From NCBI RefSeq assembly GCF_017301635.1, contig NZ_CP071091.1, positions 1,810,001 to 1,874,000 on the forward strand: 64,000 bases of DNA. The letters run 5' to 3'. How positions within the stretch are numbered: the first letter of the stretch is position 1; each line of letters begins with the position of its first letter. The notes beneath the pieces were generated by a model. That model was not told the origin of the DNA. It ran no database searches and saw only the letters and a list, made by a program, of their open reading frames with translations. This stretch comes from Myxococcus landrumus (GTDB taxonomy: Bacteria; Myxococcota; Myxococcia; Myxococcales; Myxococcaceae). The position numbers and the translations under genes were made by a program. Of this stretch, positions 31,347 through 39,742 are shown one piece after another.

Positions 31347-31958
31347 TCAGTCCTCGAACGTCTGGAGCTTCAGTCCCTCCGCGACGAGCTCGGCCACCGA
31401 GACACGGTGGTCGAGCGTGTCGAGCGGGCACCCCCACAGCGCGACGATGGAGCGGTCCAGCTTGCGCGTGACGTCTCGAGCGGCCCAGGCATGGTCGTGA
31501 AGGGCGTCCGCGACCTCGCCCGCCAGGGGGCGCAGCTCCTCCGACACACCGCGATTCACCACCGAGAGCTGGAAGGGATGGCCTTCCAGCACTCCCGAGG
31601 CGAAGTTGGGAAGCGCCAGGAGCAGGCTGCGCATGTGCCAGGCACGCCCCAGGGCGTCGAACCAACCCGGCGCGTCGACCACACCGAGCGACTTGAGCAA
31701 CGCGACGCTCGCGCTCTGTTCCTCAATCACCTTCCGCTGCGGCAGCGCCATCAGCCCAAAGCGACGGAACAACGCCAACGTCAGCGAGCGATACCACCCC
31801 TCGAGGTCCTGACGGTTGAGCTCTCGCATCCAGGCCACCGCCGCGCAGAGGGTGACGAGGTCCGCGGGCCCGAGATGCTCATGCATCGAGAGGTCACAGT
31901 AGTTTCGCGGGACGAACGGCGTCGGGCGGTACGACCTGAGCTCCGTGAACGTGGTCAT
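31347..31958 (-). CDS. Hypothetical protein, 203 residues
   Basis: I do not recognise this protein. It has no signal peptide or membrane segment and looks mainly helical and cytoplasmic. Visible features are a Tyr/Pro-rich start (YRPTPFVPRNYCDLSMHEHLG), a Trp-rich middle (about 35-110) and an acidic C-terminus. It lies 9 bp downstream of a beta-barrel gene on the same strand, so the two are likely cotranscribed. It converges on gltD. The reading frame has strong third-position GC, which supports a real gene. Confidence 0.6.
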   Translation of the reverse strand: MTTFTELRSYRPTPFVPRNYCDLSMHEHLGPADLVTLCAAVAWMRELNRQDLEGWYRSLTLALFRRFGLMALPQRKVIEEQSASVALLKSLGVVDAPGWFDALGRAWHMRSLLLALPNFASGVLEGHPFQLSVVNRGVSEELRPLAGEVADALHDHAWAARDVTRKLDRSIVALWGCPLDTLDHRVSVAELVAEGLKLQTFED

Positions 31959-31967
31959 TCTCTCCCC

Positions 31968-32555
31968 TCAGAATCGAAAGGTCGCCCCGGCGCGGACGTG
32001 AGGCTGGACGGCCCGCTCGAACTCGGTGGTGGTGCCGACGTTGCACACGAAGAGGTGACACTCGCCCACGACGACCTCGGTGGACATCAGGCTGCCCTCC
32101 ATCCCCGCGCCCAATGACACCACCCACTCCTCGCCAATGGGCTGAGCGTAGCCCACGAGCCCACTGAGCGCGAGGCGATGCCCGCTCGCCGAATCCCCTC
32201 GACTGAAGATGAAAACCTCTCCCTGAAGCGACACGAACATGCCGTCGTGGATCTGCTCGCTCAGGAAGTAACGGCCTCCAAGATGCGCACCGAGCACGTT
32301 CCGGAAGTCCTCCGTGTCCACACCGAAGCTCGGCCCTCCGTAGAACGTGACGGTGCCATCGATGCGCCGCTCCATGTCCAGCGCGATGATGGGCGGAGGC
32401 GGCGTCGAGTCACTCGATGAAAAGGTGTTGCCACTCAGCCCCACGGAGACCGCGCCTTTGTACGTCACGGGCTCGGCTTCCTGGGCTGCGGCCAGGGTCG
32501 ACGTGAAGAGAGGACCCGTGAGGGCAACGAGTCGAAGAGCGGTGTTCAGGTTCAT
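31968..32555 (-). CDS. Outer-membrane beta-barrel protein
   Basis: ATG 32555 gives a 195-residue protein with a signal peptide (ending TLAAAQ). Alternating Gly/aromatic strands follow (VSVGLSGNTFSS, YGGPSFGVD, LGAHLGGRYF, VSLQGEVFIF, LALSGLVGYAQPI, VSLGAGMEGSL), and it closes with VRAGATFRF, the aromatic C-terminal signature recognised by the BAM machinery. An eight-strand barrel of the OmpA/OmpW size class is likely. Two cysteines (VGECHLFVCN) may form a loop disulphide. Function unknown; it heads a probable two-gene operon with the hypothetical gene after it. Confidence 0.72.
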   Translation of the reverse strand: MNLNTALRLVALTGPLFTSTLAAAQEAEPVTYKGAVSVGLSGNTFSSSDSTPPPPIIALDMERRIDGTVTFYGGPSFGVDTEDFRNVLGAHLGGRYFLSEQIHDGMFVSLQGEVFIFSRGDSASGHRLALSGLVGYAQPIGEEWVVSLGAGMEGSLMSTEVVVGECHLFVCNVGTTTEFERAVQPHVRAGATFRF

Positions 32556-32625
32556 GGTGTGCCCCGCTGAGCAACCCGCATGCCTCGCGTAAGTGTTGGA
32601 AAGACCGACGGCGCGGTCCGACTTC

Positions 32626-32643
32626 TGTGCAGCCCATTGCACA
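32626..32643. promoter_or_regulatory. Inverted repeat TGTGCA-N6-TGCACA
   Basis: A perfect 6-bp inverted repeat with a 6-base spacer lies in the 256-bp gap between the divergent beta-barrel and ELWxxDGT genes. A further CTGCACA occurs downstream, near 32680. The shape fits a dimeric operator, but the arms do not match the CRP consensus spacing and no factor can be named. Confidence 0.3.
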
Positions 32644-32811
32644 AGTGAGAAACGTGTCTCGCCCCTGAGAGGTAGCGCGGCTGCACACTCGCCGGCGCAC
32701 CGTCTGCTTCTCATCACCCCGTCACCCTCTCAGGAGGATTCCCAACGGTGGCGACAAGGCCACTTTTGGCGCCCGAACGCGCGCGGTGTCGCGCAAGGAA
32801 CGGTGCCACGC

Positions 32812-35616
32812 ATGAACCTGCCCCTCGTGCCCTGCTCGCTGTGCCTGACCCTCATGGTCTCCGCGCTCTGCTGCGGCAGCGAAGGAAGCCCCGAGGCAAC
32901 TGGCGCGAAGCTCGGCGGCGGCGAAGACACGATGGCGTCGCCCTATCCCATCGACGACATCGCGGGCGGGCGGTTGAGCGCGGGCCCTCATGCCTTGACC
33001 GACGTGGGCGGCATCCTCTTCTTCGCCGCCACGGACGGCACCCGAGGCACCGAGCTGTTCAAGAGCGACGGCACCGACGAGGGCACACGCCTCGTCCAAG
33101 ACGTGCGAGCGGGGCCCCTCGGCTCCGAGCCTCGCGAACTCACCGCGCTGGGCAACACCCTGTTCTTCGTCGCGAATGACGGAGTCCACGGCGAGGAGCT
33201 GTGGAGAAGCGAGGGCAAGCCCTCCAACACGCGGCTCGTCGTGGACCTGCGCCCCGGCCGCAGGGGCTCCGCTCCCGAGAGCCTCACGGTGCTCGGGCAA
33301 CAGCTCTTCTTCCTCGCCAACGATGGCACCTTCGGGACGGAGCTGTGGCGAACGGACGGCACTCCCGAGGGCACCACGCTGGTCAAGGACATCGACCCGG
33401 GCCCCCCTGGGGCAACGCCCTCCTATCTCACCCCCGCGAACGGCCTGCTGTACTTCTTCGTGGACCGGACCTTGTGGCGCAGCGACGGCACCCCCCAGGG
33501 GACTTCCGCCGTGCAGGAGATCCACGCCCCACCGGGGCTCACCGTCCGGCCCCGCGCGCTCGCTGTCGCGGACTCGCGGCTCTACTTCTTCATGAGCCAG
33601 GAGCCCGAGGACGCGTCCGACAAGGCCCTCCGCACGCTCGCGCTGTGGACGAGCGACGGGAGCACGCAAGGCACGACGAAGTGCCTCGAGGTCCCGCTCG
33701 CGGAGTTCAGTGAACCGCTTCGCACCCTGGCCGCGGGGCCGCTCCTCTTCTTCGTCTCCCAGGCCCCGGGACTTGGCGACGAGCTGTGGCGCAGCGATGG
33801 CACCACCGAGGGCACCTTCCTGGTGCGCGACATCGCCCAAGGCCCCCTGGGCTCGCATCCTCGAGAGCTCACGGCGATGGATGGGCGCCTCTACTTCTCC
33901 GCATGGACGCCTGAACATGGGGACGAGCTGTGGCGCAGCGACGGCACGCCCGAGGGCACGGTGCTCGTCAAGGACATCGTCCCAGGCCCGGAGGGCTCCG
34001 CCATCGCCTTCCTTCGCGAGACGCACGGCCGCCTCTATTTCTCCGCCCGGGAACCGGGCACGGGGCATGAGCCGTGGCGCAGCAATGGCGCCGCGCGGGG
34101 CACCGCGCGCATCGAAGACCTCGCGCCCGGGGCGTTCTCCTCCAGCGCTCGCGACTTCACCATCAGCGGCCGGAGGGTCTTCTTCACCGCGAACGTTCGC
34201 GCCACCGGCGCGGAGCTGTGGGCCCGGGATGTGGGCTACACCTTCCGCGTCGCCTCGAAGCGCCTGCGGTGGACGGAGGATGAACACGAAGCCAGCTCTC
34301 CGCTCGCGAGGCTCGTGCAGGACATCTTCCCAGGCCCCGGTGGAGCGCCTCCTCACGCGTGGACCCCGCGCGGCGACACGCTCTACTTCGACGCGAACGA
34401 CGGCAGCGTCGGCCAGGAACTCTGGAGGACCCAGGGCACTCCCGAGAGCACGTCGCTCCTCAAGGACGTGCGCCCAGGCCCCAAGTCCTCGGAGCCCTCC
34501 GACTTCTTCGTCCTGGATTCATGGGTCCTCTTCTTCGCCGATGACGGCACGCATGGCCGCGAGCTCTGGCGGACGGATGGCACCCGCGAAGGCACTGTCC
34601 TCGTGAAGGACCTCGCCCCAGGCCTCGCGAGCGGCCAGGGAGAAGGAAGTCCCGTCGTCGTGGACGGCGTCGCGTACTTCAACGCGCGAGATGCTCAACA
34701 CGGCGAGGAGCTCTGGCGCACCGACGGCACTCCCGAGGGGACCTGGCTCGTCAGGGACCTCGCGCCCGGCCTGGAGGACAGCTCACCTCGCTACCTCACC
34801 GCCATGGGCTCGCGCGTCTACTTCATCGCGAACTTTCCGGAGCGAGGCTGGGAGCTCGGCGTCAGCGACGGCACCGTCACCGGAACCCGCTGCATCAAGG
34901 ACATCCTTCCCGGTCCGGCGGGCGCGTTCCCGACCACGCTCACCGCGCTGGGCTCGCGCCTCTTCTTCACCGCCAACGACGGTGTCCACGGCGAGGAGCC
35001 CTGGGTCAGCGACGGGAGCGAGACCGGCACCCAGCTCCTCCTCGACATCTGGCCCGGAGAGACGGGCTCCTATGCGAGCCTCTTCACGGCCGCGGCCGGA
35101 CGCATCTTCTTCGCGGCCACGGACCCGACCGCGGGCCGCGAGCCCTGGCTCAGCGACGGCACCCGCTCCAACACCACCCGCGTGCGGGATGTGAATCCCG
35201 GCCCCGAGGGTTCCTATCCCCTGTGGTTCGGCACCCAGGGCGCCAGCGTCCTCTTCAGCGCCGATGACGGCACGCACGGCATCGAGCTGTGGCGGGCCAC
35301 CGCCAGCCCGGCCCATGCCAGCCTCGTCAAGGACCTCTGGCCGGGACGAGGAAGCTCCGAGCCCCGCTGGATGACCTCCGTGGGCCCTCACGTCCTCCTC
35401 CACGCGGACAACGGCACGCTGGGCGCGGAGCTCTGGGAGACGTCGGGGACCGAGGCGGGAACGCGGCTGCGTCAGGAGCTGGCGCCGGGCGGACAGGGCG
35501 CTGCGCCCTACTTCTTCACCCTCACCGATTCCCAGGTGTTCTTCCTCGCGGATGATGGGGCTCAGGGCATCGAGTGGTGGGTCCTGACCCGCCCCGTGGA
35601 GACCGCTCGGGAATAA
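32812..35616 (+). CDS. ELWxxDGT-repeat surface lipoprotein
   Basis: ATG 32812, with AAGGAA about 12 bases upstream, gives 934 residues and a lipoprotein signal peptide (MVSALC). The mature protein is almost wholly built of about 18 repeats of roughly 50 residues, each centred on a variant of ELWRSDGTPEGT followed by LVKDI.PGP. and a strand with LFF.A.DG. This is the ELWxxDGT repeat family, common in myxobacteria, and probably folds as beta-propeller blades. One repeat near residue 470-510 is interrupted (AELWARDVG with an Arg/Glu-rich insert). Function is unknown; a surface or extracellular binding role is inferred. Confidence 0.85.
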   Translation: MNLPLVPCSLCLTLMVSALCCGSEGSPEATGAKLGGGEDTMASPYPIDDIAGGRLSAGPHALTDVGGILFFAATDGTRGTELFKSDGTDEGTRLVQDVRAGPLGSEPRELTALGNTLFFVANDGVHGEELWRSEGKPSNTRLVVDLRPGRRGSAPESLTVLGQQLFFLANDGTFGTELWRTDGTPEGTTLVKDIDPGPPGATPSYLTPANGLLYFFVDRTLWRSDGTPQGTSAVQEIHAPPGLTVRPRALAVADSRLYFFMSQEPEDASDKALRTLALWTSDGSTQGTTKCLEVPLAEFSEPLRTLAAGPLLFFVSQAPGLGDELWRSDGTTEGTFLVRDIAQGPLGSHPRELTAMDGRLYFSAWTPEHGDELWRSDGTPEGTVLVKDIVPGPEGSAIAFLRETHGRLYFSAREPGTGHEPWRSNGAARGTARIEDLAPGAFSSSARDFTISGRRVFFTANVRATGAELWARDVGYTFRVASKRLRWTEDEHEASSPLARLVQDIFPGPGGAPPHAWTPRGDTLYFDANDGSVGQELWRTQGTPESTSLLKDVRPGPKSSEPSDFFVLDSWVLFFADDGTHGRELWRTDGTREGTVLVKDLAPGLASGQGEGSPVVVDGVAYFNARDAQHGEELWRTDGTPEGTWLVRDLAPGLEDSSPRYLTAMGSRVYFIANFPERGWELGVSDGTVTGTRCIKDILPGPAGAFPTTLTALGSRLFFTANDGVHGEEPWVSDGSETGTQLLLDIWPGETGSYASLFTAAAGRIFFAATDPTAGREPWLSDGTRSNTTRVRDVNPGPEGSYPLWFGTQGASVLFSADDGTHGIELWRATASPAHASLVKDLWPGRGSSEPRWMTSVGPHVLLHADNGTLGAELWETSGTEAGTRLRQELAPGGQGAAPYFFTLTDSQVFFLADDGAQGIEWWVLTRPVETARE

Positions 35617-35683
35617 TGCTTTCTTCCAACCGTTAGAGAGAGATTGGCCTTATTCTCATTCTTTTTTCCCGGAGACGTCCGAC

Positions 35684-36100
35684 ATGACCAGCGAGCAGTC
35701 CCTCATCGTGACTGAGACCGACCTGGAGCGTCTGCGCCAGGTCATCGACCACCATGGAGGGGGCCGATTGGCCGAGCTCGCGGACATGCTTGATGCGGAG
35801 CTGTCCCGGGCCAAGGTCGTTCGCTCGGAGACAGTCCCCCCCAGCGTGGTGACGATGAACAGCACCGTCCTCTTCGAGGACGAGCAGACGGGTGAGCAGC
35901 GTCAGGTGACGCTCGTCTACCCGCGCGACGCCAACACCGATGATGGTCGCATCTCCGTGCTGGCCCCCATCGGCAGCGCCCTGATTGGCCTGTCCGTCGG
36001 CCAGTCCATCGCCTGGCCGCTGCCGGGCGGACGCACCAAGCGGCTGCGCATCGTCGCGGTGCCCTACCAGCCCGAGGCCGCGGGCCAGTTCCACATCTGA
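35684..36100 (+). CDS. rnk: Regulator of nucleoside diphosphate kinase (Rnk/GreA-like)
   Basis: A 138-residue protein with the layout of Rnk: a short N-terminal helix pair (TETDLERLRQVIDHH) and a C-terminal GreA/GreB-type FKBP-like domain (VTLVYPRDANTDDGRISVLAPIGSALIGLSVGQSI). Family members bind RNA polymerase near the secondary channel but lack the long coiled coil of GreA. GGAGA lies 9 bases before the ATG. An AT-rich patch (35640-35666) just upstream may be the promoter. A good intrinsic terminator follows the stop. Confidence 0.9.
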   Translation: MTSEQSLIVTETDLERLRQVIDHHGGGRLAELADMLDAELSRAKVVRSETVPPSVVTMNSTVLFEDEQTGEQRQVTLVYPRDANTDDGRISVLAPIGSALIGLSVGQSIAWPLPGGRTKRLRIVAVPYQPEAAGQFHI

Positions 36101-36120
36101 AGCACGCTCGACGTCGAAGC

Positions 36121-36157
36121 GGCGCTCGTCCCTGCATCCAAGGGGCGGGCGCCTTTT
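36121..36157 (+). terminator. Intrinsic terminator after rnk
   Basis: A 12-bp stem (36121-36132 with 36142-36153, two G-U pairs, nine-base loop) is followed directly by TTTT. It sits 20 bp after the rnk stop and 11 bp before the stop of the convergent parA gene. Confidence 0.8.
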
Positions 36158-36167
36158 CGCGTCCGCG

Positions 36168-36932
36168 TCAGCGCAGGCCCACGCGCTTCGCCAGCTCCTG
36201 AGCCAGCGCGCGCAGCTCCTCCACGCCGGGCGCCGTGGGGCTCGTGTCGAAGACGACCTCGTAGCCCAGCCCCGCCTGGTTGATGGACTCCGAGCGGGGA
36301 ATCCGCGCGCGCAGCACCGGCACGGTGGAGTCCTTCAGCGCCTCCTCCATCGCCTCGTTCGTCGCCGTGGTGCGCCGGTCCCACAGGTTCACCACCGCCA
36401 CCAGCGCGCCGCCCTGCTGCTCGCGCACGTCGCGCCACGCCGTCTCGATTTCTCCCAGCCCCTGGAGCGCGAAGGCCCCCGTGGGCACGGGCGCGACGAC
36501 CAGGTCCGAGTGACTCAGCACGGCCTCCGTGTAGGCACCGATGCTCGGCGGCGTGTCCGCGAGGATGACGTCTGGAGTCCAGCTCAAGGTCTTCAACGCC
36601 CGAGGGATGGCCTGGAGCCGGTGGCCCCACTGGAAGAGCTCTCGCTCCAACGCCGCCATGCGCGGCGCCGCCGGCGCGATGAACAGCGTGGGCCGCTTGG
36701 GCGACGCCACCACCACGTCATCCATCCGGTACTTCGGCCGAGGCCCCAGCGCCTCCGCGACACACGGTCCCTCGCGGCTCTCCAGCCCCAGCACGAGCGA
36801 CGCGTGCGCCTGCGGATCCAGGTCCAGGAGCAGCACCCGCTTCCCGGCGTCCGCCAACGCCGACGCCACGTGCGCGCACAGCGTGGTCTTCCCCACGCCT
36901 CCCTTGATGGTGCAGAACGCAATCAACGCCAT
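36168..36932 (-). CDS. Orphan ParA/MinD-family ATPase
   Basis: A 254-residue ATPase with the deviant Walker A (KGGVGKTT, residues 10-17, including signature Lys10), switch I region (LLDLDPQAHAS) and Walker B (VILADTPPS). These motifs belong to ParA-type proteins that dimerise on nucleoids or membranes to position cargo. No parB, parS array or membrane partner gene is adjacent, so it is not an obvious chromosome-partition pair. It may place a protein complex or regulate another process. It is divergent from the metallo-hydrolase/sigma54 pair across 257 bp. Confidence 0.88.
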   Translation of the reverse strand: MALIAFCTIKGGVGKTTLCAHVASALADAGKRVLLLDLDPQAHASLVLGLESREGPCVAEALGPRPKYRMDDVVVASPKRPTLFIAPAAPRMAALERELFQWGHRLQAIPRALKTLSWTPDVILADTPPSIGAYTEAVLSHSDLVVAPVPTGAFALQGLGEIETAWRDVREQQGGALVAVVNLWDRRTTATNEAMEEALKDSTVPVLRARIPRSESINQAGLGYEVVFDTSPTAPGVEELRALAQELAKRVGLR

Positions 36933-37107
36933 GGGCCTCTCCTACACCGGATTTCCCACGCCGGCGACCACGCCCAAGGCCCTCGAAAGAGCCCGGGAAA
37001 GCCTCCCATCCTCGACGCGCCGGAATGGTACGGCCGCACCATCCAAGGGCGATCCAGATTGGTGCACTGGCTCACAGAGTCAGACCTCCCATCAATAATT
37101 CCAGGCA

Positions 37108-37135
37108 CTTGAGCATGGCATCCGGCGTGCTCAAG
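37108..37135. promoter_or_regulatory. 8-bp inverted repeat (operator-like) upstream of the MBL gene
   Basis: CTTGAGCA at 37108-37115 and TGCTCAAG at 37128-37135 form a perfect 8-bp inverted repeat with a 12-base spacer, 55 bp upstream of the MBL-fold gene. An AT-rich patch (ATCAATAATT) lies just before it. Binding of a dimeric regulator is inferred. Confidence 0.4.
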
Positions 37136-37138
37136 CAC

Positions 37139-37167
37139 AGGGCATCAGGGCGTCCCGGGGATGCCCT
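37139..37167. promoter_or_regulatory. Leader hairpin before the MBL gene
   Basis: AGGGCATC (37139-37146) pairs perfectly with GATGCCCT (37160-37167), and the 13-base loop contains a further GGG/CCC pair. The hairpin ends shortly before the AGGAGG ribosome site of the MBL gene, so it could act as a leader structure or a second operator. Confidence 0.35.
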
Positions 37168-37189
37168 CCACCTTTCGAGGAGGCTCGTC

Positions 37190-38023
37190 ATGGAAGTCCG
37201 GTACTACGGCGTTCGGGGAAGCATCGCGGTCTCGGGCTCGCGCATTGGTGGGAACACGGCGTGCGTGGAAGTCACGAGCCAGGGCCACCGGCTCATCTTC
37301 GACGCGGGCACCGGCATCCGCGCGCTGGGCGAGGCGATGATGCGCGAGGCGACGCCGCACAAGGTCGCGATGTTCTTCTCGCACCTGCACTGGGACCACG
37401 TTCAGGGCTTCCCCTTCTTCACGCCCGCGTACCTGCCCACCTCCGAGCTGACGCTGTATGGCCCCGGAGCCAACGGCGCGCAGGGGCTCCAAACGGAGCT
37501 GGCGGCGCAGATGCAGCCTCCGCACTTCCCGGTGCCGCTGAGCATCATGCGCTCGCGCATGGACTTCCTGTCGGCGCTGCACGGCAAGACGGTGGAGGTG
37601 GGCCCGTTCAAGGTGACGCCCATCGACGTGCCCCACCCCCAGGGGTGCCTGGCGTACCGCGTGGAGGCGGATGGCCACTCGTTCGTCTACGCCACCGACG
37701 TGGAGCTGCGGATGGAGGACATCGCGCCCGACGTGGCGCGGATGTTCGAGGGCGCGGACGTGCTGTGCCTGGACGCGCAGTACACGCCGGAGGAGTACGA
37801 CGGTCGCCGGGGCATTCCGAAGAAGGGCTGGGGGCACTCGACGATGATGGACGCGGCGGGCGTGGCGAAGTCGGTGGGTGCGCGCCGACTGTGCCTGTTC
37901 CACCATGACCCGGCGCACTCGGACGAGGTCCTGGAGGACATGGCCGAGCAGGCCCGCTCCATCTTCCCCGTGTGCGAGCCCGCGCGCGAAGGCCAGCGGC
38001 TCCTGCTGGGCCGCGCGGCCTGA
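37190..38023 (+). CDS. MBL-fold metallo-hydrolase
   Basis: A 277-residue metallo-beta-lactamase-fold hydrolase. The start at ATG 37190 has an AGGAGG ribosome site; the longer open frame upstream lacks one. The metal-binding motif is SHLHWDH (His65, His67, Asp69, His70), with further ligands in PHPQGCL, TDVE, and FHHDPAH near the end. The opening RYYGVRGSIAVSG and the C-terminal HHDPAHSDEVLE resemble the MBL proteins linked to signalling or cyclic-nucleotide phosphodiesterases, but the substrate is unknown. The sigma54 activator gene starts 15 bp downstream, giving a likely two-gene operon. Confidence 0.85.
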   Translation: MEVRYYGVRGSIAVSGSRIGGNTACVEVTSQGHRLIFDAGTGIRALGEAMMREATPHKVAMFFSHLHWDHVQGFPFFTPAYLPTSELTLYGPGANGAQGLQTELAAQMQPPHFPVPLSIMRSRMDFLSALHGKTVEVGPFKVTPIDVPHPQGCLAYRVEADGHSFVYATDVELRMEDIAPDVARMFEGADVLCLDAQYTPEEYDGRRGIPKKGWGHSTMMDAAGVAKSVGARRLCLFHHDPAHSDEVLEDMAEQARSIFPVCEPAREGQRLLLGRAA

Positions 38024-38038
38024 GAGGTGGGCCGAACG

Positions 38039-39607
38039 ATGCCAGGTGAATGCTATGGTGACGCTTCGGCCTTCATCCTCCCGCCCCTGCCCACCATGTC
38101 CCCAGCTCCGGATGTTCCCCAGGTCCTGCTCCCGCTCGGAGGGCTCGTCGGGCGGGAGGTGGACCTCGACGCCTTCCTCCAGAGCTTGATGGACCGCATC
38201 GCGGCCACCATGCAGGCGGACCGTGGGACGTTGTGGCTGTTGGACCCGGCGCGCCGCGAGCTGTTCAGCCGCGCGGCCCACCTGCCGGAGGTATCGCAGA
38301 TTCGAGTCAAGCTGGGCCAGGGCGTCGCGGGCACCGTGGCCCAGTTGGGCCAGCCCATCAACGTGCCGGACCCGCGCGGCGAGCATCGCTTCTTCGCGGA
38401 CATCGACCGCATGACGGGCTACCGCACCAACAGCCTGCTCGCCGTGCCACTGCGCGACGTGGACGGCGCCCTGTACGGCGTGCTCCAGGTGCTCAACCGC
38501 CGAGGCGGTGAGCGCTTCACGGCCGAAGACACGGAGCGGCTCGACGCGATTGCCGCGCAGGTGAGCACCGCCCTCCAGAGCACCAGCCTCTATCAAGAGC
38601 TCCAGCGCGCGAAGGACCAGCCGCAAGCCCCCGTGGGCTACTTCTTCAACCGCATCATCGGCGAGTCCCCCCAGCTCCAGGCCATCTACCGGCTGGTGCG
38701 CAAGGCGGCGCCCACCGATGCCACCGTGCTGCTGCGCGGAGAGAGCGGCAGCGGCAAGGAGTTGTTCGCGCGCGCGGTGCACGTCAACGGCCCCAGGCGC
38801 GACAAGCCCTTCATCAAGGTCGACTGCGCCGCGCTGCCCGCCACGCTCATCGAGAACGAGCTGTTCGGCCATGAGAAGGGCGCCTTCACCGGCGCGGACC
38901 ATCGGATGCCCGGCAAGTTCGAGGCGGCCGACAACGGCACCGTGTTCATCGACGAGATTGGCGAGCTGCCGCTGCCCGTGCAGGGCAAGCTCCTGCGCGT
39001 GCTCCAGGACCGCGAGTTCGAGCGCGTGGGCGGCACGCAGGCCATCAAGGTGGACGTGCGCATCGTCGCGGCCACGCACCGGGACCTGGCCCGCATGGTG
39101 GCGGAGGGACGCTTCCGCGAGGACCTCTACTACCGCATCAAGGTCGTCGAGGTGGTGCTCCCCCCGCTGCGTGAGCGCGGCGCGGAGGACATCGAGCGGC
39201 TGGCGCGGCACTTCGTCGCCACGGCGGCTCGCAGGCATCGGCTCCCGACGCCCCGACTCAGCGCCCCCGCCCTGGAGCGGCTCAAGCACTACCGGTGGCC
39301 GGGCAACGTCCGGGAGCTGGAGAACTGCATCGAGAGCGCGGTGGTGCTGTGCGAGGGGGAGATTCTCGAGGAGCACTTGCCCCTCCCCGATATGGACCGC
39401 CTGGCCCCCGCGGCCTCGCCCACGCCGCCTCGCGCGACGGCCCCGGAGGCGCTGCTGCAACCCCTGGCGGAGGTGGAGCGCCTGCACATCCTGCGCGTCC
39501 TGGACGCGGTGAAGGGCAACCGCACCGCCGCCGCGAAGGTGCTGGAGATTGGCCGCAACACCCTGGCCCGGAAGCTCAAGGAGTACGGCCTCGGCGACGA
39601 GGCGTGA
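38039..39607 (+). CDS. GAF-domain sigma54-dependent transcriptional activator
   Basis: Enhancer-binding protein of about 522 residues. An N-terminal GAF sensor (about 35-185) precedes an AAA+ domain (about 205-435) with Walker A (GESGSGKE), the sigma54-contact loop GAFTGA, Walker B (GTVFIDEIGE) and the arginine-finger region. A Fis-type helix-turn-helix closes the protein (NRTAAAKVLEIGRNTLARKLKEYG). The ATG at 38039 has a GAGAGG upstream; GTG 38027 and ATG 38096 are possible alternatives. There is no response-regulator domain, so the signal is probably a small ligand at the GAF domain. Coupling with the MBL gene suggests the enzyme may change the sensed ligand (inference). Confidence 0.92.
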   Translation: MPGECYGDASAFILPPLPTMSPAPDVPQVLLPLGGLVGREVDLDAFLQSLMDRIAATMQADRGTLWLLDPARRELFSRAAHLPEVSQIRVKLGQGVAGTVAQLGQPINVPDPRGEHRFFADIDRMTGYRTNSLLAVPLRDVDGALYGVLQVLNRRGGERFTAEDTERLDAIAAQVSTALQSTSLYQELQRAKDQPQAPVGYFFNRIIGESPQLQAIYRLVRKAAPTDATVLLRGESGSGKELFARAVHVNGPRRDKPFIKVDCAALPATLIENELFGHEKGAFTGADHRMPGKFEAADNGTVFIDEIGELPLPVQGKLLRVLQDREFERVGGTQAIKVDVRIVAATHRDLARMVAEGRFREDLYYRIKVVEVVLPPLRERGAEDIERLARHFVATAARRHRLPTPRLSAPALERLKHYRWPGNVRELENCIESAVVLCEGEILEEHLPLPDMDRLAPAASPTPPRATAPEALLQPLAEVERLHILRVLDAVKGNRTAAAKVLEIGRNTLARKLKEYGLGDEA

Positions 39608-39742
39608 CGCGCTCCGTCGGCAGCTCCCCTCACTGACAGCCGGGCCACCCGGGAATTCCTCCTCGAAACCGACAAGGCGTGCCTCCCGGAACAACCTGGA
39701 GCATGCTGGGGCGGCCCGATATTCGGTTCGAGGGGGAGTCCG

